64,000 nucleotides of DNA, taken from NCBI RefSeq assembly GCF_963169125.1, contig NC_084794.1, positions 91,867,018-91,931,017 on the forward strand, read 5' to 3'. Both the position numbers and the translations under genes were made by a program. The stretch is from Humulus lupulus. Its lineage: Eukaryota; Streptophyta; Magnoliopsida; Rosales; Cannabaceae. Positions 33,218-43,826 of this stretch are shown here, piece by piece (position 1 is the first letter of the stretch; every line of letters starts with the position of its first letter). The notes below the pieces were generated by a model, which did no database searches, was not told the DNA's origin, and worked only from the letters and a program-made list of their open reading frames with translations.

Positions 33218-34728
33218 TGTTGTGAAAATTAATATACGCAAGTATACGCAATTGTCAAACAAGTAATAAAGTGATAAGTAAGATCGTCTCCACAGGGATT
33301 GCAAGTGAAATTTAATGCAAAATCAATTATTTAACAATTTGGATTTTAAGAAAATAAATTGATTGGATGTTGTGAACTAAAATAAAATGATTAAACTGGA
33401 ATCAATATTGAAATATTGCTACAAACGCTGGAAAATTAATTGCAAGAAAAAGTATCTATGGAATGATAGACTTGAATAGCTAAATCCCCCCTATGTTTTA
33501 TCTGCCCAGTTGTTACAGCATTACTTCAGCAAAACGCACAGAGTTAACTAGAATTCCTTACAAGCCCATGAGATTTTTCCAAAACTCATGAAATAAGTTC
33601 TATCATCTAACCCAATATATTCCTATATTAAATCAGATTCAAGAACATAATTTAAGCATCAATTCTCAAAGTTATGCAAGGTAGTAAAATATTCCTATTC
33701 TACTTACTAAGAACAACCTAGAAAATGGGTGTTCTCTTGCATCATTCAAGTACCAACTACTAGATTTAACCTTTCCAGTATTAAATCTAGCTTAATAACC
33801 TGCCATTAATTTCCAAACAACAACAGTAAATAAACATGAAGCTCACTTGAATGAACAATGACAATTTAGCTTAAGTAATGCATTCAAATTTAAAATACAT
33901 GACAAAAGGGGTTTTTAACCATTCAAGTCTCAAAAGTTTAGCTCATAACTAAAGTAGCAAACATAAACCAAAACAGAAAATTAATATCCATGAGTGCTAG
34001 AATAGCTATGCAAAATAAGAAAATACAAAATAGAGAAGAAAGGAAGAAATGAGAACAAAGCCTAGATTGATGGTGTTGTAGGTTGGATCTTCTTGTCCTT
34101 ATCTTCCTCATTCAATTCTTTGTGTTTCCTTCTTTTTCTACTTCTTCTTCATGCTCTTTTTTTTCTCTGCAACTTTTCTCCCACGTTAATGGCAGCTCCT
34201 CTCTTTTTTTTGAATCAATGTGATGGTGGCTGGTACTTAGTTGCCCCCTCTCTAGGGTACAATTTTCATTTTACCCTAATTAAAAAAGCCCACTTTCTTC
34301 TCTTTGGTCCACTAGTCCAATCCACATCAGCCAGCTGACCTAACTTTTAAGTGACTGCCACATAAGCACTGAGTTAGATGAAGAAAAGCCTGCTGGAATT
34401 TTGTCCACGTCATTTCCCAGTACCCAGAAATGCTATAGCATTTCTCAAGCAATTCAGCAGCATTTCCAGCTTAGTGTTCTCTTTAGCCTCGGATTCCTTT
34501 CTTTCCCTTAGCGATTCAAAAATTCCTTTCCTAAACAACAAAACAAACAGAATTAATTAATTAATTACATTTAATACTAACAACTTAAAAGACTCTTAAA
34601 TTAGTACACTAACTAGAAAAGAAAGATAAAAACTAATCAAACTTACAAACAACATCACATTCATTACTCTTTTCACTAAAAATCAAGTTCAAAGTTAATA
34701 AAAATAACTCTATACCATAGAGTTATCA
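33218..34728 (-). repeat. Element D 3' LTR (1511 bp)
   Basis: On the plus strand it begins TGTTGTGAAAATT and ends GAGTTATCA. It matches 37953-39464 almost perfectly. Inside, the T-rich 34085-34220 stretch is the main place where length varies. Confidence 0.96.
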
Positions 34729-36671
34729 CACCCCAAACTTAGCATATTGCTCGTCCCCGAGTAATGAAAAACAGAACTAACAAAGACAGTAAAAACAAAC
34801 AAGACAGCAACAACACAACACTTGCAACAGAGAGGATACTACTCATTCAGACTTAGTTTAGCGAAGAAAATGTTCTCAGAATTATATGGAATGGAAATTG
34901 CAATGATGGTAGTGAATATGCCTTGAACCTATGTGTTTCAATCAAGTTTTGCATGCTATTTTTTGTCCTTAATGCTTACCAAGAGTAACTCAATCACTAG
35001 AGTGTGCAAATGCTTCCCACCAACACCTTGAATTCCTATAATAACTACCCTCGATCCTCGAGTTTAAAAAGTTTGCTTCCATAAGTTGAATTAGTGCAAC
35101 CCTCTCCACTAATGTAGTCTAGCTTTACAACCTAGATCAAAAGGACTTCATTAGGCTTGTAATGTGAGGCTTCGGTTAGGGTAGGATGAAAAGTAATATC
35201 TCTAAGGCTTACAACCTAACCACCTCAATTTATCAAGGACTTTTCTTTCTCTCTCAAGCTCTCACCCAAGATTTCACTCTTAACCCACAATAATGAATTT
35301 GATACAGCTCAATTCTCTTGCTATTTTCATTTCCAAAACTGACTAGATAATGAGAAAGAAGGCCAATATATTTTCTTGTATAGGGGGTGGTACACCCCAA
35401 ACTTAGGTTCAAAATTGCCTCTTTCTCTCCTTTTTTTTTTTGTTTTGTTTTTTTTTTTTGAACAAAATATTGTAATAGTAAAGAGATATATATATAGCAA
35501 GAGAAATATGAATGTTTTTATGTGAGCTCATTCCCACACACCCCAAACTTAAATCCCATCATTGTCCCCAATGTGGCTATACAAATAAAACGAGGAATAG
35601 CTCACCACATTGTCAAAGGCTAACCCAATCTCCTAACCATTCGTATAGAACTTGTCCTTGATAAATTTCAGCAATTAAGTTCGGGTAATGAAGAATGAAA
35701 ATTATGGGCATGGGGGTATATTAAACATTACTGGGTGTTAAGAAAAATTAGGCAAATCGGCTCAAATAAGGGTGACTAAAAGACAATTAATATTTATCGG
35801 GTTAGCTTGAAAGGCTCGATCATCCAAGGATGGCCTAGATCATTTCTAAGGTGTAAAGCTAGCTAGGATTTCGCCTCAAGGGTTACACCAACCAATTCTA
35901 GAAGCTTAAACTCTCTCAAGGTGTTAGTTATTCTAGAAACTCAAAGCACAGTGGGATAGCAAAAGCACACTTCTATTGAAAGAATTACTCCTAGACTAGC
36001 ATTTGGACAATAATAGCACTTAGACTCGCAATTTTAACACACAAATTCAAGGCATATCACATATTGATGAGAATGGATGCTTTCATCATCGAGCACTACG
36101 CTAAACTAGCCTAAACAAAATAATACCTCTCAGTTACAAAACAAACACACACAGGTCACACAACTACAAGTAACATGTCCTAAACACACAAACTAACAAC
36201 ACAGAATTAAACAAACACAAACAGCCACAAACAAAAGTAAAATAAAATAAAACTAAACTAAGGAAAGAAAAACTCCCTCTTTACTCGGACTCGTCGCCAT
36301 GGGACTCCTCTGCTTCTACAATAACGTCATTCCAAGGCTCCAAAAAAATGCTCCTTCAGCTCCCCCCCCCCCCCCCCCCCCCCCTTTTTTTTTTTTATAA
36401 AGAGCCTCAAAATTTCTCAGAAAAAATGCTCCCAGTTGATATAGCAATGCTATAGCATAGCATTTTTCCTCCTGCGAACCTGTTAAATGCTTATCAATGA
36501 TGTGAAAGCTTGCTAGTGCTACCCTTCCTAAGTGCACCCAACTCCATTTGCGTTAATACTTGCACCTACAAGAGAGAAAAAGAAAGGAAAGGAAGAAAAA
36601 ACTACAAGGCAATTGTCAAAACTATTTTACATTGCATATTTATTGGATTTAAAACAAAACAAAGACAAAGT
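34729..36671. other. Element D internal non-coding region with three polypurine-tract-like copies
   Basis: On the minus strand TAAGTTTGGGGT occurs directly beside the 3' LTR (34730-34741, the functional position) and again at 35394-35405 and 35540-35551. The region also contains a T-run near 35430-35460 and the long C/T homopolymer at 36362-36396. There is no RT, integrase or protease frame on either strand; pol is simply missing. Confidence 0.7.
36362..36396. repeat. 23-base C run followed by 12-base T run
   Basis: On the minus strand this is an uninterrupted purine run, A12 then G23. It lies between gag and the 3' LTR of element D. It may be a slippage-prone tract or a partly artefactual homopolymer. 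Confidence 0.9.
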
Positions 36672-37823
36672 TTAAAAAGCTTGGGTTGCCTCCCAAGAAG
36701 CGCTTGATTTAAAGTCGTCGGCTTGAATTTTTGAGAAGCACTCGTCAAAGATCGGCTTCCGCCCATAGAGAGTGGCATATGCCCTCACAAATGGGTCTTT
36801 GTTGTGGACGCCCTCAAGATTGGCGAGATGTTGAATTGAATAGGCCAAATGCTTAACTTGACTTGATTTCGATGAATGCACATGATGGATGCCAAGGTAC
36901 CATGCCAATGGTGGAGGAGGAGGTAGTGGCCAAAAAGGATCTTTATAGGTGTAGGCTTCCATGACTAATGACTCACTAGGTTGAGGAATGGAAACCTTTT
37001 GTTGCTGAATTTTGTCAAAATCTGGGTGATTTTGCTGTAAAAATGCTGCAACATTATGAGCAGCAACAAATGCTGACAAACTTGAAAAGCTTGCTTCCTC
37101 ATCCTTTTCTTCACTACTTTGGATTGAAGTGGGCTCTTGTAATTGCTCAAAACTTTCCCCAATCATTTGCAACTCATCACCACTCCTCAAAATGACATTT
37201 TCACTTTCTTCTCCCTCCTTTGAATTTTCCATATCACTACCCAAAGTTTCATAGGGTTTATCACACAACTCATTGACCAAAAGCTCAAATTGGTTCTCCA
37301 ATTTCCTCAAGGATGAAGCTTGGATTTGAATTAAGGCATCATTTTTAGCCATGAACTCCATCATCAACACCTCAAGTGAGCTTGGTTGAGCCATTTGATG
37401 AGTCTCTTCTTCTATGTTGAACTCTTGAAAATCTTCCAAAATCTCATCATTTGGTCCTTGAGTATAAGTGTCAAAATTTTGCTCCAAATAGTTGTAGTTG
37501 CCCTCCCAAACATGGTCATTGTTTGGAAAATTACAACACCATTCATTGTATGTTGCCATATCTTCCAACATCCAATAGGCTTCCTCCAATGATAATTGGT
37601 AGAAATTGGTGGTACCATTTCCTTTTTCTACCCATTCCCTTGTTGTGGAATTCAGCCCATTGAGGAATACTTCTAATTGACACTCTTTGGACAGCCCATG
37701 ATATGGAAACCTCATTAGAAATGCCTTGTATCTCCACCATGCTTCATACAAGGGCTCCAAGTCGTGTTGAACAAAATTCATGAGAACTTGCCGATGAGAC
37801 ATCTCAAGCTCCTTGCAAGACAA
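36672..37823 (-). CDS. gag: Element D Gag-like protein
   Basis: This is an intact 383-codon frame. The N-terminal 100 residues match the retrotransposon gag domain of Athila-type elements (LYEAWWRYKAFLMRFPYHGL, then CQLEVFLNGLNSTTREWVE). The rest is acidic with low similarity, ending SSASWEATQAF. No zinc knuckle is visible. It starts about 105 bases inside the PBS. In families of this type a lone Gag may help package the element's RNA, but that is inference. Confidence 0.8.
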   Translation of the reverse strand: MSCKELEMSHRQVLMNFVQHDLEPLYEAWWRYKAFLMRFPYHGLSKECQLEVFLNGLNSTTREWVEKGNGTTNFYQLSLEEAYWMLEDMATYNEWCCNFPNNDHVWEGNYNYLEQNFDTYTQGPNDEILEDFQEFNIEEETHQMAQPSSLEVLMMEFMAKNDALIQIQASSLRKLENQFELLVNELCDKPYETLGSDMENSKEGEESENVILRSGDELQMIGESFEQLQEPTSIQSSEEKDEEASFSSLSAFVAAHNVAAFLQQNHPDFDKIQQQKVSIPQPSESLVMEAYTYKDPFWPLPPPPPLAWYLGIHHVHSSKSSQVKHLAYSIQHLANLEGVHNKDPFVRAYATLYGRKPIFDECFSKIQADDFKSSASWEATQAF

Positions 37824-37928
37824 TCAAACAAACAAAACGTAAAAAGGAACAAGAAAAATAAAGATGAAAAAATAAAAACCAAATTGAAAAGAAATTGATT
37901 TTAACAAGAAAAATTTCACTAAAAACAA

Positions 37929-37946
37929 TCCCCGGCAACGGCGCCA
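37929..37946 (-). other. Primer binding site of element D (Asp tRNA type)
   Basis: The minus strand reads TGGCGCCGTTGCCGGGGA, the usual Athila-family primer site. It sits six bases inside the LTR. Confidence 0.93.
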
Positions 37947-37952
37947 AAAACT

Positions 37953-39464
37953 TGTTGTGAAAATTAATATACGCAAGTATACGCAATCGTCAAACAAGTA
38001 ATAAAGTGATAAGTAAGATCGTCTCCACAGGGATTGCAAGTGAAATTTAATGCAAAATCAATTATTTAACAATTTGGATTTTAAGAAAATAAATTGATTG
38101 GATGTTGTGAACTAAAATAAAATGATTAAACTGGAATCAAGATTAAAATATTGCTACAAACGCTGGAAAATTAACTGCAAGAAAAAGTATCTATGGAATG
38201 ATAGACTTGAATAGCTAAATCCCCCCTATGTTTTATCTGCCCAGTTGTTACAGCATTACTTCAGCAAAACGCACAGAGTTAACTAGAATTCCTTACAAGC
38301 CCATGAGATTTTTCCAAAACTCATGAAATAAGTTCTATCATCTAACCCAATATATTCCTATATTAAATCAGATTCAAGAACATAATTTAAGCATCAATTC
38401 TCAAAGTTATGCAAGGTAGTAAAATATTCCTATTCTACTTACTAAGAACAACCTAGAAAATGGGTGTTCTCTTGCATCATTCAAGTACCAACTACTAGAT
38501 TTAACCTTTCCAGTATTAAATCTAGCTTAATAACCTGCCATTAATTTCCAAACAACAACAGTAAATAAACATGAAGCTCACTTGAATGAACAATGACAAT
38601 TTAGCTTAAGTAATGCATTCAAATTTAAAATACATGACAAAAGGGGTTTTTAACCATTCAAGTCTCAAAATTTTAGCTCATAACTAAAGTAGCAAACATA
38701 AACCAAAACAGAAAATTAATATCCATGAGTGCTAGAATAGCTATGCAAAATAAGAAAATACAAAATAGAGAAGAAAGGAAGAAATGAGAACAAAGCCTAG
38801 ATTGATGGTGTTGTAGGTTGGATCTTCTTGTCCTTATCTTCCTCATTCAATTCCTTGTGTTTCCTTCTTTTTCTACTTCTTCTTCATGCTCTTTTTTTTC
38901 TCTGCAACTTTTCTCCCACGTTAATGGCAGCTCCTCTTTTTTTTTTTTAATCAATGTGATGGTGGCTGGTACTTAGTTGCCTCCTCTCTAGGGTACAATT
39001 TTCATTTTACCCTAATTAAAAAAGCCCACTTTCTTCTCTTTGGTCCACTAGTCCAATCCACATCAGCCAGCTGACCTAACTTTTAAGTGACTGCCACATA
39101 AGCGCTGAGTTAGATGAAGAAAAGCCTGCTGGAATTTTGTCCACGTTATTTCCCAGTACCTAGAAATGCTATAGCATTTCTCAAGCAATTCAGCAGCATT
39201 TCCAGCTTAGTGTTCTCTTTAGCCTCGGATTCCTTTCTTTCCCTTAGCGATTCAAAAATTCCTTTCCTAAACAACAAAACAAACAGAATTAATTAATTAA
39301 TTACATTTAATACTAACAACTTAAAAGACTCCTAAATTAGTACACTAACTAGAAAAGAAAGATAAAAACTAATCAAACTTACAAACAACATCACATTCAT
39401 TACTCTTTTCACTAAAAATCAAGTTCAAAGTTAATAAAAATAACTCTATACCATAGAGTTATCA
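37953..39464 (-). repeat. Element D 5' LTR (1512 bp)
   Basis: It has the same terminal TG...CA as the 3' LTR and is followed by CTGGG. The few differences from the other LTR include A/G or C/T changes at about 39104 and 39148, and an altered T-run near 38937. Confidence 0.96.
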
Positions 39465-40385
39465 CTGGGCAACTGCCTGAGGTTGCAAATAGATTGGAAC
39501 CTCTTTATGAGCGATTCAGGAAACAACAACCTCCTGTGTTTGAAGGCAGTGCCGATCCTACCAAAGCTGAACAATGGATGAGCATGATTACCACTGTTCT
39601 GGACTTTATGAAGGTAGTTGGTACTGAGAGGGTGGCCTGTGCTGCCTATATGTTTCGGGAAGATGCCCGGATTTGGTGGGAAGTGGTTGGCCAGACCAAT
39701 GATGTTAATCTCCTGAGCCTGGGAGGAATTTCAGACCTTGTTCAATGAAAAGTATTACAATGACGCCATTAGAGCAGCGAAGGCTGATGAATTCATGAGG
39801 CTACTTCAGGGAAGCTTATCAGTAACCGAGTATGCCTTAAGGTTTGACCGTTTGGCAAAGTTTGCCAAGGAGTTGGTACCCACTGATGGGACCAGGAGAG
39901 AGCGTTTCTTACAGGGGCTACAGCCCAGGTTAGCCCGAGATGTACGCATCACCACTGTGGCAGGAGTGACTACTTATGCATAGGTGGTGGAGAAGGCACT
40001 TACAGCTGAAACTACAGAAATTAAGATCTGGCGTGGCAATGCAGCTAGAAGGGATTTCAGGAGGCCAGGTCCTCCATTTGTGGGTTCTGGTAGGGGTGTT
40101 GGCCCCAGTGATCAGAAGAGGAAGGTTCCTGACACCTTCCCAGTTTCAGGTCCTGACAGACGGCCCCGCGGTGTTTCTGTGGGTCGTCCAGGTGGCAGTG
40201 AAGCCTGGTGGTCCTTTCCCGAGTGTCCTAGATGCAAGAGGCATCACTTGGGAGAGTGTAAGGCAAGGGCCTGCTTCTCTTGTGGAGCAGTGGGTCATCT
40301 GAAAAAGGATTGCCCTAAGGCAAGAAGGGAAGAGCCCAGGAAGGCAGACAGCTCGGCCCCAACGCGAGTGTTTGCATTGACTTAA

Positions 40386-43300
40386 GAAGAAGCTGAGGCT
40401 TCCCCCTCAGTTGTTATAGGTCAGCTTCTTAGTGAAAGAACTGCTTATAATGTATTGATTGACTTTGGTGCTACACATTCTTTTGTTGCTAGTAGTGTTA
40501 TTGATAGATTGTGTAGACCTTGTGATTTCTATGCTGTGGGGTTTGGTACTCTGTTACCCACTGGGGAATTAGTTGAATCCAGGAGATGGGTAAGATCTTT
40601 GCCGGTGATAGTGGAGGGCAGAGAGTTGTCAGTGGATCTTATAGAGTTGGTTATGACTGACTTTGATATGATACTGGGTATGGACTGGTTGGCCAAGTAT
40701 GGGGCAACCATTGACTGCAGAAGGAAGATGGTCACCTTTGAGCCTGAAGGTGAGGATCCTTTTGTATTTGTTGGTGCTGTGCATGGACCCCGTATTCCTA
40801 TGATTTCTGCATTGAGGGCTAGGGATTTACTGCAAGGGGGTTGCATTGGATTCTTAGCCAGTGTGGTTGATACCACCCAGGTCGTGCCAGTGAGACCAGA
40901 GGATACTAGACTTGTGTGTGAGTTTCTGGATGTGTTTTCGGAAGATTTGCCAGGGTTTCCACCACACAGAGAGATTGAGTTCGTTATAGAACTGGCCCCA
41001 GGGACGGAGCCAGTGTCTAGAGCACCATACAGAATGGCCCCAGCTGAGTTGAAAGAATTAAAGGTACAGTTGCAAGAGCTGTTGGATTTGGGTTTTATCA
41101 GACCTAGCTTTTCACCTTGGGGTGCGCCAGTTCTGTTTGTGAAGAAGAAAGATGGATCTTTGAGGATGTGTATAGATTACAGAGAACTGAATAAGTTGAC
41201 AATTAAGAACCGGTATCCTTTGCCAAGGATAGATGATCTGTTTGATCAATTGCAGGGTAAGACGGTATTCTCTAAGATCGACCTTCGTTCTGGTTATCAT
41301 CAGTTGAGGGTTAAGGAGGGAGACATACCGAAGACCGCTTTTCGCACTAGGTATAGGCATTATGAGTTTCTAGTTATGTTATTTGGATTGACTAATGCCC
41401 CTGCCGCTTTCATGGATATGATGAACAGGGTGTTCAAGGATTATTTAGACCAGTTTGTGATCGTCTTCATCGATGATATTCTGGTATATTCTCAGACTGA
41501 GTCAGAGCATGAGCAACATCTGAGGTTGGTTCTACAGAGATTGAGGGAACACAGGTTGTTTGCAAAGTTTAAGAAGTGTGAATTCTGGTTGTCTCAAGTG
41601 TCCTTTCTTGGGCATATAGTCAGTAAGGAGGGGATTAAAGTAGATCCAACAAAGATTGAAGCGGTCAGAGATTGGCCAAGGCCAAAGAATGCTTCTGAGG
41701 TTAGAAGTTTCCTTGGATTGGCAGGGTATTACAGGCGTTTTGTGGAGGGGTTCTCAAAGATTACTACTTCGTTGACTGAGCTGACACGCAAGGGTCAGAG
41801 GTTTGTGTGGTCAGACAAGTGTGAGAACAACTTCCAAGAGTTGAAACAGAGGTTGGTTACAGCTCCAGTTCTGAGTCTTCCTACAGACCAGGAGAAGTTT
41901 GTGATATATTGTGATGCTTCTCATCAGGGTTTGGGCTGTGTTTTGATGCAATCAGAGAGAGTTATAGCTTATGCTTCTCGTCAGCTAAAGGAGTACGAGA
42001 AGAGGTATCCTACCCATGATTTAGAGTTGGCAGCGATGATTTTTGCTTTAAAGATATGGAGGCACTATCTCTATGGAGAGAAGTGTAAGATTTATACAGA
42101 CCACAAGAGCTTGAAGTATTTCTTTACTCAGAAAGACTTGAACATGAGGCAAAGATGTTGGCTAAAGTTAGTAAAAGATTATGATTGTGAGATTCTGTAT
42201 CACCCAGGAAAAGCCAACGTGGTAGCTGATGCTTTAAGCTGGAAGGGTCCGGGACAGATTCATGGTATTAGGCTGATAGCCAGGGAGTTAGCTGATGATA
42301 TGACCAGAGCTGGTATAGAGTTGCTGGTGGGCCAGTTGGCCAATGTTACGCTACAGTCTACGCTGCTAGAGAGAATTAAAGAGGGTCAGTTGAGTGATCC
42401 ACAACTGATCAAGATTAGAGAGGATGTCTTGGCAAGAGCATCCAGAGACTATACAGTGTCTGATTTGGGGTTGTTGAGATATAAGGGACGGATATGTGTT
42501 CCATTAGACACTGCATTGAGGCGGGAGATTCTGGATGAATCTCATACTACACCTTACTCTTTGCATCCAGGCACCGCAAAGATGTATCAGGATGTGAGAT
42601 CGTTGTACTGGTGGCCAGGGATGAAGAGAGATGTAGTAGAGTATGTGGCTAAGTGCTTGACTTGTCAGCAGGTCAAGGCTGAGCATCAGAGGCCGGCAGG
42701 GTTATTGCAGCCTCTGGATATCCCGGAGTGGAAGTGGGAAGACATCACAATGGACTTTGTGGTGGGCTTGCCCAGGACTGTTGGTCAGCATGATTCCATT
42801 TGGGTGATAGTGGATTGTTATACCAAGTCAGCTCACTTTCTACCAGTGAGGACTACTTATACTGTTGACCAGTATGCAGATCTCTATGTGAGAGAGATCG
42901 TGCGCCTCCATGGAGCTTCTAGGTCGATCGTGTCGGATCGAGACCCTACATTCACTTCCAAGTTTTGGAAGAGTTTACAAACAGCCATGGGTACACGATT
43001 GAAGTTCAGTACAGCTTATCATCCTCAGACAGATGGGCAATCTAAGAGGACGATCCAGATATTGGAGGACATGCTGCGGGCATGTGTACTGGACTTTGGT
43101 GGATCATGGAGTAAGTATCTTCCTTTGATAGAGTTCTCCTATAATAACAGTTATCAGTCTACCATTGGTGTTGCACCTTATGAGATGCTGTATGGTAGGA
43201 AGTGTAGATCTCCCATTCATTGGGATGAGACAGGTGAAAGGAGATACTTAGGTCCTGAAGCAGTTTAGAGGACCAATGAGGCTATTGACAAGATTAGAGC

Positions 43301-43790
43301 TCAGATTCTTACTTCTCAGAGTAGACAGAAGAGCTATGCAGATCCCAAACGCAGGAACGTGGAGTTTCAGGCAGGAGACTATGTCTTCCTCAGAGTCTTG
43401 CCATGGAAAGGGGTGAGAAGGTTTGGGAAGAAGGGCAAGCTGAGTCCCAGGTTTGTAGGTCCATTTGAGATCCTGGAGAGGATTGGTCAAGTGGCTTACA
43501 GGGTAGCTTTGCCTCAGGCATTGTCGGCTGTGCATAATGTATTTCATGTTTCCGCTCTTCGGAGGTATGTATCTGATGAGAGTCATGTTTTGAGTTATGA
43601 GGATCTGGAACTTGAGCCAGATCTCTCCTTTGAGGAGTAGCCTGTTCAGATACTTGATCAGAAAGATAAAGTCCTCAAGAACAAGACAATACCTTTGGTT
43701 AAGGTGTTGTGGAGGAACAGCAAGGTCGAGGAGGCGACCTGGGAGCTGGAGTCTGATATGCGGAGTCAGTATCCCGAGCTGTTCAGGTAA
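40386..43790 (+). pseudogene. pol: Element C pol: PR, RT, RNase H, integrase, chromodomain-like tail
   Basis: One frame spans the region with in-frame TAG stops at 43266-43268 and 43638-43640, both at expected Gln codons. The protease reads IDFGATHSF at about 40458, with Phe (40464-40466) in place of the catalytic-loop Ser. RT carries FIDDI at 41466-41477. RNase H begins [13 protein letters not shown] near 41900. Integrase has an HHCC finger (CLTCQQVK), both catalytic Asp residues ([15 protein letters not shown]), but Lys at 43044-43046 where the catalytic Glu is expected (GQSKRT). The tail KVLWRNSKVEEATWE (43693-43740) is the chromodomain-like region that targets chromatin in Tekay/Del elements. 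Confidence 0.93.
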
Positions 43791-43810
43791 ATTTTGAGGA
43801 CGAAATTTCT

Positions 43811-43826
43811 GTAAGGAGGGGATAGT
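43811..43826 (+). other. Polypurine tract of element C
   Basis: GTAAGGAGGGGATAGT lies directly before the 3' LTR and would prime plus-strand DNA synthesis. Confidence 0.88.

Larger units (their letters stand above)
33218..39464 (-). mobile_element. Element D: non-autonomous Athila-like LTR element in element C gag
   Basis: LTRs at 33218-34728 and 37953-39464 differ at only about a dozen positions by eye. CTGGG flanks both sides (33213-33217 and 39465-39469). On the minus strand the PBS is the Asp-tRNA type used by Athila. The internal region is only 3.2 kb, with one Gag-like ORF and no protease, RT or integrase, so it must have moved with enzymes supplied in trans. It is the innermost and youngest insertion of the nest. 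Confidence 0.93.
32969..40385 (+). pseudogene. gag: Element C gag, split by element D
   Basis: The Gag N-terminus (32969-33217) is Gln/Asn-rich. The frame resumes at 39470 after element D is removed, through EGSADPTKAEQWMSMI (retrotransposon gag domain). A one-base frameshift near 39705-39721 moves to another frame, which carries FNEKYYNDAIR and LVPTDGTRRERFLQGLQ. There is an in-frame TAG at 39981-39983, then a CCHC zinc knuckle (CFSCGAVGHLKKDC, near 40273) and a TAA at 40383-40385. Both stops sit where the family has Gln, so each fits a single C-to-T change. Gag would assemble the particle; this copy cannot. Confidence 0.92.

Noticed and set aside
34093..34338. Small frame in the element D LTR with a Leu/Phe-rich stretch (signal-peptide-like)
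   Set aside because: It sits in a T-rich LTR segment and only part of it persists in the other LTR.
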